Part shown: piece by piece, positions 25,306 to 33,792 of the stretch
Position numbering within the stretch: position 1 is the first letter of the stretch
How the letters are laid out: each line of letters begins with the position of its first letter
Assembly (NCBI GenBank): GCA_947086895.1
Contig: CAMUAR010000010.1
Span: forward strand, 1-64,000
Direction: 5' to 3'
Length of the DNA: 64,000 nucleotides
Origin: an uncultured Lachnospiraceae bacterium
GTDB lineage: Bacteria; Bacillota; Clostridia; Lachnospirales; Lachnospiraceae
Notes under the pieces: model-generated
The model's database searches: none
What the model was told of the DNA's origin: nothing
What the model saw: the letters and a program-made list of their open reading frames with translations, nothing else
Program-made: the position numbers and the translations under genes

Positions 25306-26046
25306 ATGACTAAGATAGATTTGGAAAGTGTACGTCAGTTTATTTTAAGCGACGAAGAAATCAAGGAGTATTTTCTCTCTCTTACCAGAAAGGAAAATTC
25401 TGGGCGTTCAGCCTACGGCAATAGGGAATTTTCAGATAAGATTCCCGGACAGCAAGTTTCCCCTGAAAATGAATTGGAAAATTTTACCAGATCGGCAGAG
25501 TCAGAAAATGCTGTGCTGCGAAAAGAGCTTAAGGCAGCACAGGAGCAAATAGCAGCGCTTAAGAACGAATGCAATAGTCTACATAGAGCTGCCGCACAGG
25601 CGGAAAACCAGAAAAATGCTGCGCTGGAACAGCTTGCAGTATTTGAACCAATCTGTTCTATTATGGAGATTTACAATTCCTTGGATGAAAAATCAAAAGC
25701 GGCGACAAAAAATATTTTCCGCACTGTCACACCGGATGGTTTTATATCCTGCGGAGTGCAGAAGGACAGTCTGGCGAATTTATGGGATTACGGCAGGACG
25801 TTAGCGGCTTATGGCTCAGAGGATTGCCTGAAAATCAATCAGCTTTTTGGATACTTCGTCTCACTGTATAACCTGACTTTTGAACAACCTGTTTACATGC
25901 TGATTGAACCGCATACAGGGGATCGATTTGATGAGGATGTTCATGTGTGTATGACGCGAGGAAAAAGAATAGCTGTTGTTTCGGGTGTATTGCTCCGAGG
26001 GTACCGTATAAATGGCAAAACGGTGAACAAAGCACTGGTAAAGTGA
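25306..26046 (+). CDS. Coiled-coil protein with GrpE-like C-terminal domain
   Basis: 246 residues. A polar N-terminus is followed by a coiled coil (about 55-115), a helical middle, and a C-terminal beta region (about 195-246). That region carries two GrpE landmarks in order: GDRFDEDVH, comparable to G-x-FDPxxH of GrpE, and VLLRGYRINGKTVNKALVK, comparable to the GrpE ending with GY-x-NG-x-V-x-x-A-x-V. GrpE releases ADP from DnaK, so this is probably the dedicated exchange factor of the two Hsp70-like ATPases that follow 10 nt downstream. The ATG at 25306 is required because ATG 25299 runs into a stop at once; GGAG is 11 nt upstream. The general shape is firm, the GrpE link is motif-based. Confidence 0.6.
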   Translation: MTKIDLESVRQFILSDEEIKEYFLSLTRKENSGRSAYGNREFSDKIPGQQVSPENELENFTRSAESENAVLRKELKAAQEQIAALKNECNSLHRAAAQAENQKNAALEQLAVFEPICSIMEIYNSLDEKSKAATKNIFRTVTPDGFISCGVQKDSLANLWDYGRTLAAYGSEDCLKINQLFGYFVSLYNLTFEQPVYMLIEPHTGDRFDEDVHVCMTRGKRIAVVSGVLLRGYRINGKTVNKALVK

Positions 26047-26056
26047 GGTAAGAGAT

Positions 26057-28324
26057 ATGGAATGCACAAAACTTGTTGACAAGCTGCCGCTTGGCACTGA
26101 CAGTTTGCGTGAAATGGTTCGCACAAAAATTTCCAAAACCATACAAGAGAAACAGCCGGAAGAATTTAAGATCAGCGGGACGGACGGGCAGACCAATCCG
26201 GTGATTGCTCTCGATAAAATCAGCGCGGAAGAAGTTTCAAAACTTTTGCTGGAAGTGGATCATGAACGTGCTGATATTGACCCTTATGACGAGAAAATTC
26301 TCACTGACCCAAACAGAGGGCATTGGGATTTGTGGATCGACGGCGATGTGAGCGATTGTCTGGTATTGGATCTTTCTTGTCAGGGATATGTGGCGCGCAA
26401 TCCTCGCGCAGATATCAATCAGAACCGTATTGTTGCTATTGATTTTGGCACAAAAAGCACGGTTGTCGTCTACCAGAATGAGGACAGCCGCATCTTGCCT
26501 GTGCGTGTAGGAACAGGAAATGTCAGCAAAAGCATTCAGGCGGAGCATTATGAAAATCCTACAATTATTGAATTTAATAATCTGTCTGTTTTTTTAGAAG
26601 CATACTATGCTACCTTGGGACGTCCCGCTACACGCTGGGAGGACGTTTATATTTCCCACCGGGCGGTGGATGATCTTCAAAGTTCGCGCAGTACGGATTA
26701 CAGCGCGTTTTTTACAGAGTTAAAGCAATGGGCGGGAGATGCGGGCGTAAAAAAATCACTGCGCATCCGCGACCGAGAAAACAATGATTATTTGATTAAA
26801 CCATTTCATGAACTTTCCGATACAGATCTAAATCCAATCGAACTTTATGCATACTATCTTGGATTGTACATAAACAATATGCGTAATGGAATCTTTTTTA
26901 ACTATTACTTATCTTTTCCAGTTACTTATGAGATTTCAGTGCGGGAAAAAATTGCACAAAGCTTTGAAAAAGGAATTAAAAAAGCGCTTCCAGAAACACT
27001 TTTAAAAGACGATGCTGTTATGAAGAATTTCAAAATCAATGGGAGCATCAGCGAGCCAGCAGCTTATGCGGTGTGCGCTTTGCAGGAGTACGGCTTCGAA
27101 CCGATGGATGATGAGATGGTATTCTACTCGGTATTTGATTTTGGCGGCGGTACTACGGATTTTGATTTTGGTGTGTGGAAAGAATCGGAGTCCCCAAAGT
27201 ATGACTATACCGTCGAACACTTTGGCGCGAGCGGAGACCGGTATCTCGGCGGTGAAAATATTCTGGCAGAGTTAGCCTTTTATGTATTCCGAACAAACGA
27301 AGATAAGCTTAGGGAGGAAAATATCACATTTAACCGCCCTCCAATGTGTCCAGATTTTGCCGGAAGCGAGACGCTGATCTCCGATTCGAGAGAAGCAAAT
27401 ATAAATATGCACAATCTCACGGATAAACTTCGTCCGGTATGGGAAAATACAGGGGAGGAAACCGTGGACGAGAGCGGCGCCATCAAAGTGAATCTATTCC
27501 GCAATGATGGTTCGGAGGTTGTAGGAATGGCGCTTGCGGCTGATTTGGATGAACTCAATGATTTGATCTACCAGCGTATTGAAAAGGGAATTGACAGTTT
27601 TTTCACATCGTTGATCACAGCGTTTGGAAAACAGTATTTGATTGATGGAATCGATAAGATTTATATTATTCTGGCTGGAAATTCTTCAAAATCACAGTAT
27701 GTTGAGGAGATTTTCAGCAAAAAGATTCTCTCTTGCACAAGAGAGCTTAAGCGCAGCGATACCAACCCTATGTTTGAACTGCTCCCGCCAATCGGCACAG
27801 AAGCCTTTTACAAAAAGAGGGAGGAAATAAACCCGGAAGCGGCGGAACGCCCGGACGACAGAGGAGAGTTTGAGCGTCCGTCCGGGAAGACGGGAGTGGC
27901 GTTTGGTCTGATCGAATGCCGCAAGGGAGGTCGAGTTGAGATTATTGAAAGCGATGAGACCGGAGGTGAGATTCCGTTTAAATATTATATTGGAACCCGC
28001 AGAAAGCGGTGCTTTAAAAGCTTGGATGAGAGCGGCAGACCGTCGAGAATTCCGGGCAGAATGGACTATGGCAGATGGTATGAAGTATTTGAATCCGACG
28101 ATTATACCATTGAGATTTACTACACGACTGAGCCGGATGCTGTCACCAACCGTATGCCGATTGAAAATGCGAGAAAGCTTATGCTTCATACAGATGCGGA
28201 AAATAAACTTGTGTTTATCCGTGCAGCCGATCCGCATACATTAGAATATATTTCTGCAGAAAATGTTGAGGATGTAAAAAATGGGGATTATATCGGCATG
28301 ATACATCGAATATCATTAGAGTAA
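26057..28324 (+). CDS. Hsp70-like ATPase A
   Basis: 755 residues. All nucleotide-binding motifs of the Hsp70/actin fold are visible: phosphate-1 VAIDFGTKSTVVVY (126-139), connect ISEPAAYA (331-338), phosphate-2 DFGGGTTDFDFG (361-372), GDRYLGGENI (393-402, compare DnaK GDTHLGGEDF) and adenosine IILAGNSSKS (537-546). About 125 residues precede the fold, and a beta-rich C-terminal domain of about 100 residues (about 655-755) replaces the usual substrate-binding domain and lid. It is therefore not DnaK. It lies directly after the GrpE-like gene, with GAGG 9 nt before the ATG. A paralogue follows. Substrate and role are unknown. Confidence 0.8.
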   Translation: MECTKLVDKLPLGTDSLREMVRTKISKTIQEKQPEEFKISGTDGQTNPVIALDKISAEEVSKLLLEVDHERADIDPYDEKILTDPNRGHWDLWIDGDVSDCLVLDLSCQGYVARNPRADINQNRIVAIDFGTKSTVVVYQNEDSRILPVRVGTGNVSKSIQAEHYENPTIIEFNNLSVFLEAYYATLGRPATRWEDVYISHRAVDDLQSSRSTDYSAFFTELKQWAGDAGVKKSLRIRDRENNDYLIKPFHELSDTDLNPIELYAYYLGLYINNMRNGIFFNYYLSFPVTYEISVREKIAQSFEKGIKKALPETLLKDDAVMKNFKINGSISEPAAYAVCALQEYGFEPMDDEMVFYSVFDFGGGTTDFDFGVWKESESPKYDYTVEHFGASGDRYLGGENILAELAFYVFRTNEDKLREENITFNRPPMCPDFAGSETLISDSREANINMHNLTDKLRPVWENTGEETVDESGAIKVNLFRNDGSEVVGMALAADLDELNDLIYQRIEKGIDSFFTSLITAFGKQYLIDGIDKIYIILAGNSSKSQYVEEIFSKKILSCTRELKRSDTNPMFELLPPIGTEAFYKKREEINPEAAERPDDRGEFERPSGKTGVAFGLIECRKGGRVEIIESDETGGEIPFKYYIGTRRKRCFKSLDESGRPSRIPGRMDYGRWYEVFESDDYTIEIYYTTEPDAVTNRMPIENARKLMLHTDAENKLVFIRAADPHTLEYISAENVEDVKNGDYIGMIHRISLE

Positions 28325-28621
28325 GATCTTTAAACTATGCACCTTGTTATGAAAATAGAACGTGCCTGCTGATGCGCCTGGATATAGTTATAACGATAGT
28401 ACATAGCTATATCCAGGCGCACTGCGAGAATAAAACTTGAGCGTAGCGTGTGAATATGGCTGTGAGTAATGGAGTACTGTACCTTGACAAAATAGTTGTG
28501 AAATGGCGGATATCTCATGGCTTGAAGCAATCCAGTTGTTTCTATGAATGTTCCAGGAGCTGCTTTTGGATGCCTGTGAATGATCAGAGGAAAAAAACGC
28601 TAATAAAGTGAGGTAATAGAT
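28325..28621 (+). other. Spacer between the Hsp70-like paralogues with perfect hairpin and duplicated edge
   Basis: A perfect 15-bp inverted repeat, TGCGCCTGGATATAG (28373-28387) and CTATATCCAGGCGCA (28407-28421), encloses a 19-nt loop. It lacks a T-run, so it is not a standard terminator. The last about 20 nt (TAAAGTGAGGTAATAGAT) repeat the junction before ATPase A, including what reads as the end of a GrpE-like frame (KTLIK and stop, compare KALVK and stop). This indicates duplication of the gene together with its upstream edge. Confidence 0.6.
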
Positions 28622-31585
28622 ATGGAATATACAAAATTTGTTGACAAGCTCCCACTTAGTACTGACAGTTTGTACGCAATGTTTAAATCTAAGATTTTTG
28701 ACAGAATACTTGAGTCGGAGTTAAGTGGATTTCACAAGGAAGTTGAGCATGATGTCGGTCTGATACATGATTATTTTGCAAAATACGAGTGGATTCCCAT
28801 GAGGATTGGCACTACTTCCAATATGGTATTATTTAATACCAAAGCTTCTATTTTCATTCCCGATTTGCTTACTTTTAAATTTGATGTCCACAAAAGAGTG
28901 ACGGAAGATTATTCCCTTGGATTTTATAATTTTTCTGCCAAATTATTTAAAAAGGGGATTTTAGAAGCAATCTCTTTTAAAAGTATCGAAGATGTATATC
29001 TTCTGAACACAGAATATAGCCGCAAAAAAGATACCGGCAAGGATTTCGTTGATATTGTACATGAGATAAATCCTTCATTTAACAATTATTTAGCTTATTC
29101 TGATCCAGATGCTGCGTCTCAGACCAGAGTTGGCACGACGCTGTTTGATATCCGGGAAAAAAACTTTGCTTCCGGTCGGATCCGCTCTGATTTTTCAGTT
29201 ATGCCAATGGTTCGCGTCGCCTGTACAAACGCGGCTTCCCTGCTGCAAAGTCTGCGGGAATTAAAGCTTACAGTCACCCCTTACGGGGGCAAGTTTGGGG
29301 ATTTAAAAACAGCTCTTGACCATATCAGCAGATCTTTTATGGCAGGATTAATTACAGATGATTTTCATATTAACTATGGTAAAATTTCCAATGATTTAAG
29401 GAATAAAGGAAGTCTGTCGGAGTTTAACATTAACTATAATACAATCACCAGCAGAGGGTATTCCGCAGGTGTGATTGACTCGTTGGATGCGGATTCCATC
29501 GCAAAACCGCTGCTTGAAGTCGAGCATGAGCGTGCGGATATTGATCCTTATGACAGCAATATTCTTATCGACCCAAACCGCGGGCATTGGGATTTATGGA
29601 ATAAGGACGAGGCAAAAGGATGCCCGATCTTGGATTTGTCCGCTATGGGATTTGTCGCGCGCAACCCAAAGGCGGATATTAACCAGAACCGCGTTGTCGC
29701 CATTGATTTTGGAACGAAGAGTACGGTTGTAGTTTATCAGGATGAGGACAGCCATATTCTTCCGATGCGTGTGGGTACAGGAAATATCAGCAAGAGCATT
29801 CAGGCAAAACATTATGAAAATCCAACGGTTATCGAATTTAACGACCTGAAACGCTTTATGGATTCCTACGTTGCGACAGAAGGGCGTCCTGCTACGCACT
29901 GGGAGGATGTCTGCATTTCTCATAAAGCGGTGGATGATCTGCAGGTTTCCCGCAGCACCGATTACGGCGCGTTTTTATCTGGGCTGAAGCAGTGGGCGGG
30001 GGACACGGGCGTAAAGAGGGCGATCCGTATGCGCGACCGGGAAAACAAGGACTTTTTGCTCCAGCAGTTCCGCGAACTTTCCGATACAGATTTGGACCCG
30101 ATCGAACTTTATGCGTACTACCTTGGACTCTACATCAACAATATGCGCAATGGAATCTTTCTGACTTACTACCTTTCTTTCCCTGTTACTTATGAGATTG
30201 CAGTGCGGGAGAGAATTATTCAAAGTTTTAAGAAAGGAATCAAAAAATCCCTGCCTCGAACCGTTCTTGCCGACGAGGAAATTATGCAGAAATTCAAGAT
30301 TAACGGCGGTATCAGCGAACCGGCTGCCTACGCGGTCTGTGCGCTTCAGGAATACGGCTTTGACCCGGAAGAGGGCAGCAAGATATTTTATTCTGTGTTC
30401 GATTTTGGCGGCGGCACTACCGATTTTGATTTTGGCGAATGGAGGGAATCGCTCTCGCCAAAATATGACTATACAATAGAGCATTTTGGTGCGAGCGGAG
30501 ACCGGTATTTGGGCGGTGAAAATATTTTGGCGGAGCTGTCTTTCCATGTGTTCCGGCAAAATGAAGCAAAGCTTCGTGAGGAGCGAATCACATTTACAAA
30601 ACCTCCAATGTGTCCTGACTTTGCGGGAAGCGAGACATTGATCTCCGACTCGCGCGAGGGCAGAGTAAATATGAGGAATCTTACAGAGCGGCTGCGCCCG
30701 ATCTGGGAAAATACAGAGGAAGAAGTGGTAGATCAAAGCGGCTGCATTAAAGTAAATCTTTTTCGCAACGACGGCTCGGAGGCGGTTGGGCTTTCCCTCT
30801 CCGCAGATAAGGAAGAACTGAACCAACTGATCTATCAGCGGATTGAAAAAGGGATCGAAAGCTTTTTTACATCCCTGATTACCGCTTATGGAAATCACAA
30901 ATTAAATCAAATAGAAAAAATTTATATTATTTTGGCGGGAAATTCCTCAAAATCAAAGTATGTGGAGGAAATTTTTAACGAAAAAATTTCTTTCTATACG
31001 CAAAAAATCAAGGGGGATAATACCGCGCCGATGTTTGAGCTATTGCCGCCGATTGGCACGGAGGAGTTTTTTGAACGAAAAGCGCAGATCAATCCAAAAG
31101 CGATGGAACACAAGGATGTCCGCGGCGAATTTGAGCGGCCGACCGGAAAAACCGGCGTGGCGTTCGGGCTGATTGAATGCCGAAAAGGCGGTCGCATCGA
31201 GATTATAGCAAATGACGAGGTGGGCGGTGAAATACCGTTTAAGTATTATATCGGTACGCGGAGAAGACGCTTCTTCCGAATTATTGAGGAGGGCGGCAGA
31301 CCGTCTAAAATTCCAGGAAAACTGGATTATGACCGGTGGTATGAGGTGTTTGAATCGGACGATTTCACGATGGAAATCTACTGTTCTACCAAGCCGGAAG
31401 CCGTCACAAACACAATGTTAATCGAGGGAGCGAAAAAACTTATGCTCAGTACAGATGCAGAAAATGAGCTTGTATTTATCCGCGCTGTCGATCCGCATAC
31501 CTTGGAGTATGTTTCTGCAAGAAGCATGGACGATGTGGAAGATGGAAATTATATTGGGTCGGTTCATCGGGTTTCCTTAGAATAA
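28622..31585 (+). CDS. Hsp70-like ATPase B with extra N-terminal module
   Basis: 987 residues. The first about 30 residues match ATPase A (both contain TDSL and VDKLPL). Then comes a module of about 290 residues (about 35-320) absent from A, followed by the same core from LLEVEHERADIDPYD onward. Motifs are VAIDFGTKSTVVVY (about 359-372), ISEPAAYA, DFGGGTTDFDFG, GDRYLGGENI and IILAGNSSKS, and the C-terminal beta domain is conserved. The extra module has no recognised family; it contains mixed helix and strand segments such as NFSAKLFKKGILEAISFKS. The two ATPases are diverged throughout, so the duplication is old and both are kept. GAGG precedes the ATG. A terminator follows. Confidence 0.8.
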   Translation: MEYTKFVDKLPLSTDSLYAMFKSKIFDRILESELSGFHKEVEHDVGLIHDYFAKYEWIPMRIGTTSNMVLFNTKASIFIPDLLTFKFDVHKRVTEDYSLGFYNFSAKLFKKGILEAISFKSIEDVYLLNTEYSRKKDTGKDFVDIVHEINPSFNNYLAYSDPDAASQTRVGTTLFDIREKNFASGRIRSDFSVMPMVRVACTNAASLLQSLRELKLTVTPYGGKFGDLKTALDHISRSFMAGLITDDFHINYGKISNDLRNKGSLSEFNINYNTITSRGYSAGVIDSLDADSIAKPLLEVEHERADIDPYDSNILIDPNRGHWDLWNKDEAKGCPILDLSAMGFVARNPKADINQNRVVAIDFGTKSTVVVYQDEDSHILPMRVGTGNISKSIQAKHYENPTVIEFNDLKRFMDSYVATEGRPATHWEDVCISHKAVDDLQVSRSTDYGAFLSGLKQWAGDTGVKRAIRMRDRENKDFLLQQFRELSDTDLDPIELYAYYLGLYINNMRNGIFLTYYLSFPVTYEIAVRERIIQSFKKGIKKSLPRTVLADEEIMQKFKINGGISEPAAYAVCALQEYGFDPEEGSKIFYSVFDFGGGTTDFDFGEWRESLSPKYDYTIEHFGASGDRYLGGENILAELSFHVFRQNEAKLREERITFTKPPMCPDFAGSETLISDSREGRVNMRNLTERLRPIWENTEEEVVDQSGCIKVNLFRNDGSEAVGLSLSADKEELNQLIYQRIEKGIESFFTSLITAYGNHKLNQIEKIYIILAGNSSKSKYVEEIFNEKISFYTQKIKGDNTAPMFELLPPIGTEEFFERKAQINPKAMEHKDVRGEFERPTGKTGVAFGLIECRKGGRIEIIANDEVGGEIPFKYYIGTRRRRFFRIIEEGGRPSKIPGKLDYDRWYEVFESDDFTMEIYCSTKPEAVTNTMLIEGAKKLMLSTDAENELVFIRAVDPHTLEYVSARSMDDVEDGNYIGSVHRVSLE

Positions 31586-31677
31586 AACGGTATAGAAAAA
31601 AGCAGCTCACAAAATACAGAAAAATTTCTTTTCTTTGGTGGTGCAAAGTTAGAATATGGGAAAAAATAATATTACAG

Positions 31678-31709
31678 AAAAAGGATTGTCATAGGACAAT
31701 CCTTTTTTT
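31678..31709 (+). terminator. Terminator of the Hsp70-like operon
   Basis: GGATTGTC (31683-31690) pairs with GACAATCC (31695-31702) across ATAG, with A5 before and T7 after. A strong rho-independent terminator, about 100 nt past ATPase B. Confidence 0.9.
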
Positions 31710-31753
31710 GAATAGAATAAAATAGATTGTACAAAAAAGGAGAGTATAATTTT

Positions 31754-32026
31754 ATGACAAGAGAAGAACTCGATGCGATGGCGTCCGTGGATATTCGAAC
31801 CGTGGATATTGATACGCTGACGGATCTTCGGGATATTAAAATTGATATCGGACAGCCCGCTGAGAAAAAACTGGCTTCTTTTGCAGCGCAGACAAACAAT
31901 TTGTATGTGCATCGAATTGGTGATTATATTGTAAAAGTAAAGTTTCAAAAAGAAGGAAGCACAGTGGATGATAAGATGGAGGAATATTTAAACCGGTTGG
32001 CAGAAGTTCGTATGCAGCTATTTTAG
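31754..32026 (+). CDS. DUF6870 family protein
   Basis: 90 residues. It begins MTREELDAMASVDIRTVD, then DTLTDLRDIKID, and contains a NLYVHRIGDYIVKVKF strand, matching the small Clostridial DUF6870 family as I recall it. These genes typically sit immediately beside serine recombinases on mobile elements, as here (36 nt upstream of the first). AAGGAG lies about 9 nt before the ATG at 31754; the longer frame from 31727 would place that site inside the gene. Function is unknown; an accessory or regulatory role for the recombinases is plausible. Confidence 0.7.
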   Translation: MTREELDAMASVDIRTVDIDTLTDLRDIKIDIGQPAEKKLASFAAQTNNLYVHRIGDYIVKVKFQKEGSTVDDKMEEYLNRLAEVRMQLF

Positions 32027-32061
32027 TTATAGAAATTCCATAAGAAATCACAGTAAAATTT

Positions 32062-33699
32062 ATGAGAGAAAATTTAAAAAATCATAAGCGATTTTTGGCG
32101 GCAATGTATCTTCGCCTTTCGAGAGAGGATAATATTTTAAATAAAGATATTGATACCGCAGACGGCGCGGTAAAATCGGAGAGCAATAGCATCAGAAGTC
32201 AGAGGGAGCTTATTAAAGCGTTTCTTCAGGAGCAAAACGACATTGAGTTGTACGATAGTTATGTCGATGACGGACGTTCAGGAAGCAATTTTGACCGTCC
32301 AGAATTTAAAAGAATGATAAAAGATATTGAGGCGGGGAAAGTAAACTGTATTATTGTAAAAGACCTGTCCAGGTTCGGGCGCGATTATATTGAATCCGGG
32401 CGATATATCCAAAAAATTTTTCCGGCACTTGGCGTGCGTTTTATCGCTCTTACAGATTATTATGACAGTTTGTATGCAAATACAGGAGAGAGCGGGATTG
32501 TTCTTCCTGTAAAAAATTTTATCAATGATTCTTATTGCAGAGATATTTCTATAAAAGTAAGAAGCCAACTGGAAGTGAAACGCAGGGCGGGAGAGTATCT
32601 CTCCGCGTTTGCAGTGTACGGGTATCGCAAAAGTACAGAGAATAAAAATAAACTGATGATTGACCCCTGTGCGGCGGAGATTGTCCGAAGGATTTTTGAG
32701 TGGAAAATATCAGGAATGGCAGCATCAGCGATAGCAAAAAAATTAAATGACCTGTATATTCTTTCGCCCAGAGAATACAAAAAATCTTTGGGATTCAATT
32801 ATCAGGGAGGATTTTTTGGGGAAAATGAAGCAAGATGGAGCAGTTCCACCGTAAAACGAATCTTGACAAATGAAGTTTATCTCGGTCATCTTTTGCAGGG
32901 AAAAACGGAAAAAATCAATTATAAAATAAAGAAAAATATAAAAAAACCAAAGGAAAAATGGGTTCGGGTGGACAATACTCACGAGCCGATTGTCTCGGTC
33001 AGTGATTTTGAAATTGTGCAGAACCTGCTTCGGACAGACGGGCGCGTCAGTCCACAAAAAAGAAGCCTCAATCCATTTATGGGGCTTTTGTTCTGCGGGG
33101 ACTGCAAAGAACCAATGATACGCCGCACAAGCCGTTATAAGGATACGTGTAAAACATATTATATTTGTTCTACAAAAAACAGAGGGGAGGGGTGCAGCCG
33201 CCACAGCATAGAAGAAAGCAGATTGACGGAGATTGTAAAGCTGACTCTATGCAGCTATGTCAATACTTTTTTCGAGCAGAAAAAATTGTTTTACAAAGCA
33301 AAGGAGAGAAAAGTAAATCTCGATATGATAACGGAGTATCAGAAAGAAACAGAGCGATTGGAGAAAGAACAGAACAAGTACGATAAACTTTGCGATTGTC
33401 TGTGCAAAGATTTGTGGGAAGGGATTGTTACAAAGGCGGAATTTGATTATATGAATCATAAGTTTAAACAGAAGGCAGAACAGTTAAAACAAGCGCAGGA
33501 AACTTATAAAAAATGGATTGAAACAATGCTTTGGTCAAAAGCAGATTGCACAGATCATCTTGTGAAATTTCAAGATACATTAAAGCTGGAAGAAGTGGAC
33601 CGGCATACATTGACCAGTATGGTGAAACGTATTGATCTATACGAAAACAAAAGGATGGAAATGGAGTTCTATTTTCAGGATAAATACCAGATAAAATAG
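32062..33699 (+). CDS. Large serine recombinase 1 of 3
   Basis: 545 residues. An N-terminal resolvase domain (about 10-165) carries the nucleophile serine in YLRLSRED and the motifs DGRSGSNFDRPEF and VKDLSRFGRDYIE. A recombinase domain (about 180-300) follows, then a zinc beta-ribbon with FCGDCKEPM and CSTKNRGEGCSRH, and a C-terminal coiled coil. All elements of an active large serine integrase are present. It cuts and joins attachment sites to insert or excise DNA. The ribosome binding site is weak. Together with the next two genes it forms a triplet like those on some Firmicute integrative elements. Confidence 0.9.
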   Translation: MRENLKNHKRFLAAMYLRLSREDNILNKDIDTADGAVKSESNSIRSQRELIKAFLQEQNDIELYDSYVDDGRSGSNFDRPEFKRMIKDIEAGKVNCIIVKDLSRFGRDYIESGRYIQKIFPALGVRFIALTDYYDSLYANTGESGIVLPVKNFINDSYCRDISIKVRSQLEVKRRAGEYLSAFAVYGYRKSTENKNKLMIDPCAAEIVRRIFEWKISGMAASAIAKKLNDLYILSPREYKKSLGFNYQGGFFGENEARWSSSTVKRILTNEVYLGHLLQGKTEKINYKIKKNIKKPKEKWVRVDNTHEPIVSVSDFEIVQNLLRTDGRVSPQKRSLNPFMGLLFCGDCKEPMIRRTSRYKDTCKTYYICSTKNRGEGCSRHSIEESRLTEIVKLTLCSYVNTFFEQKKLFYKAKERKVNLDMITEYQKETERLEKEQNKYDKLCDCLCKDLWEGIVTKAEFDYMNHKFKQKAEQLKQAQETYKKWIETMLWSKADCTDHLVKFQDTLKLEEVDRHTLTSMVKRIDLYENKRMEMEFYFQDKYQIK

Positions 33700-33792
33700 C
33701 AGCCAGAAACTTTTAATTAAAATGCCGTATGGGCGGCGGAATGCGAGGAAATTATCGGAAGGACATCAAAACGCTTTTGTAAAAAATCAGAA

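Noticed and set aside
27692..28237. A 181-codon antisense frame within Hsp70-like ATPase A
   Set aside because: It is an antisense shadow of a clearly conserved coding region, and a comparable antisense frame occurs in the paralogue for the same reason.
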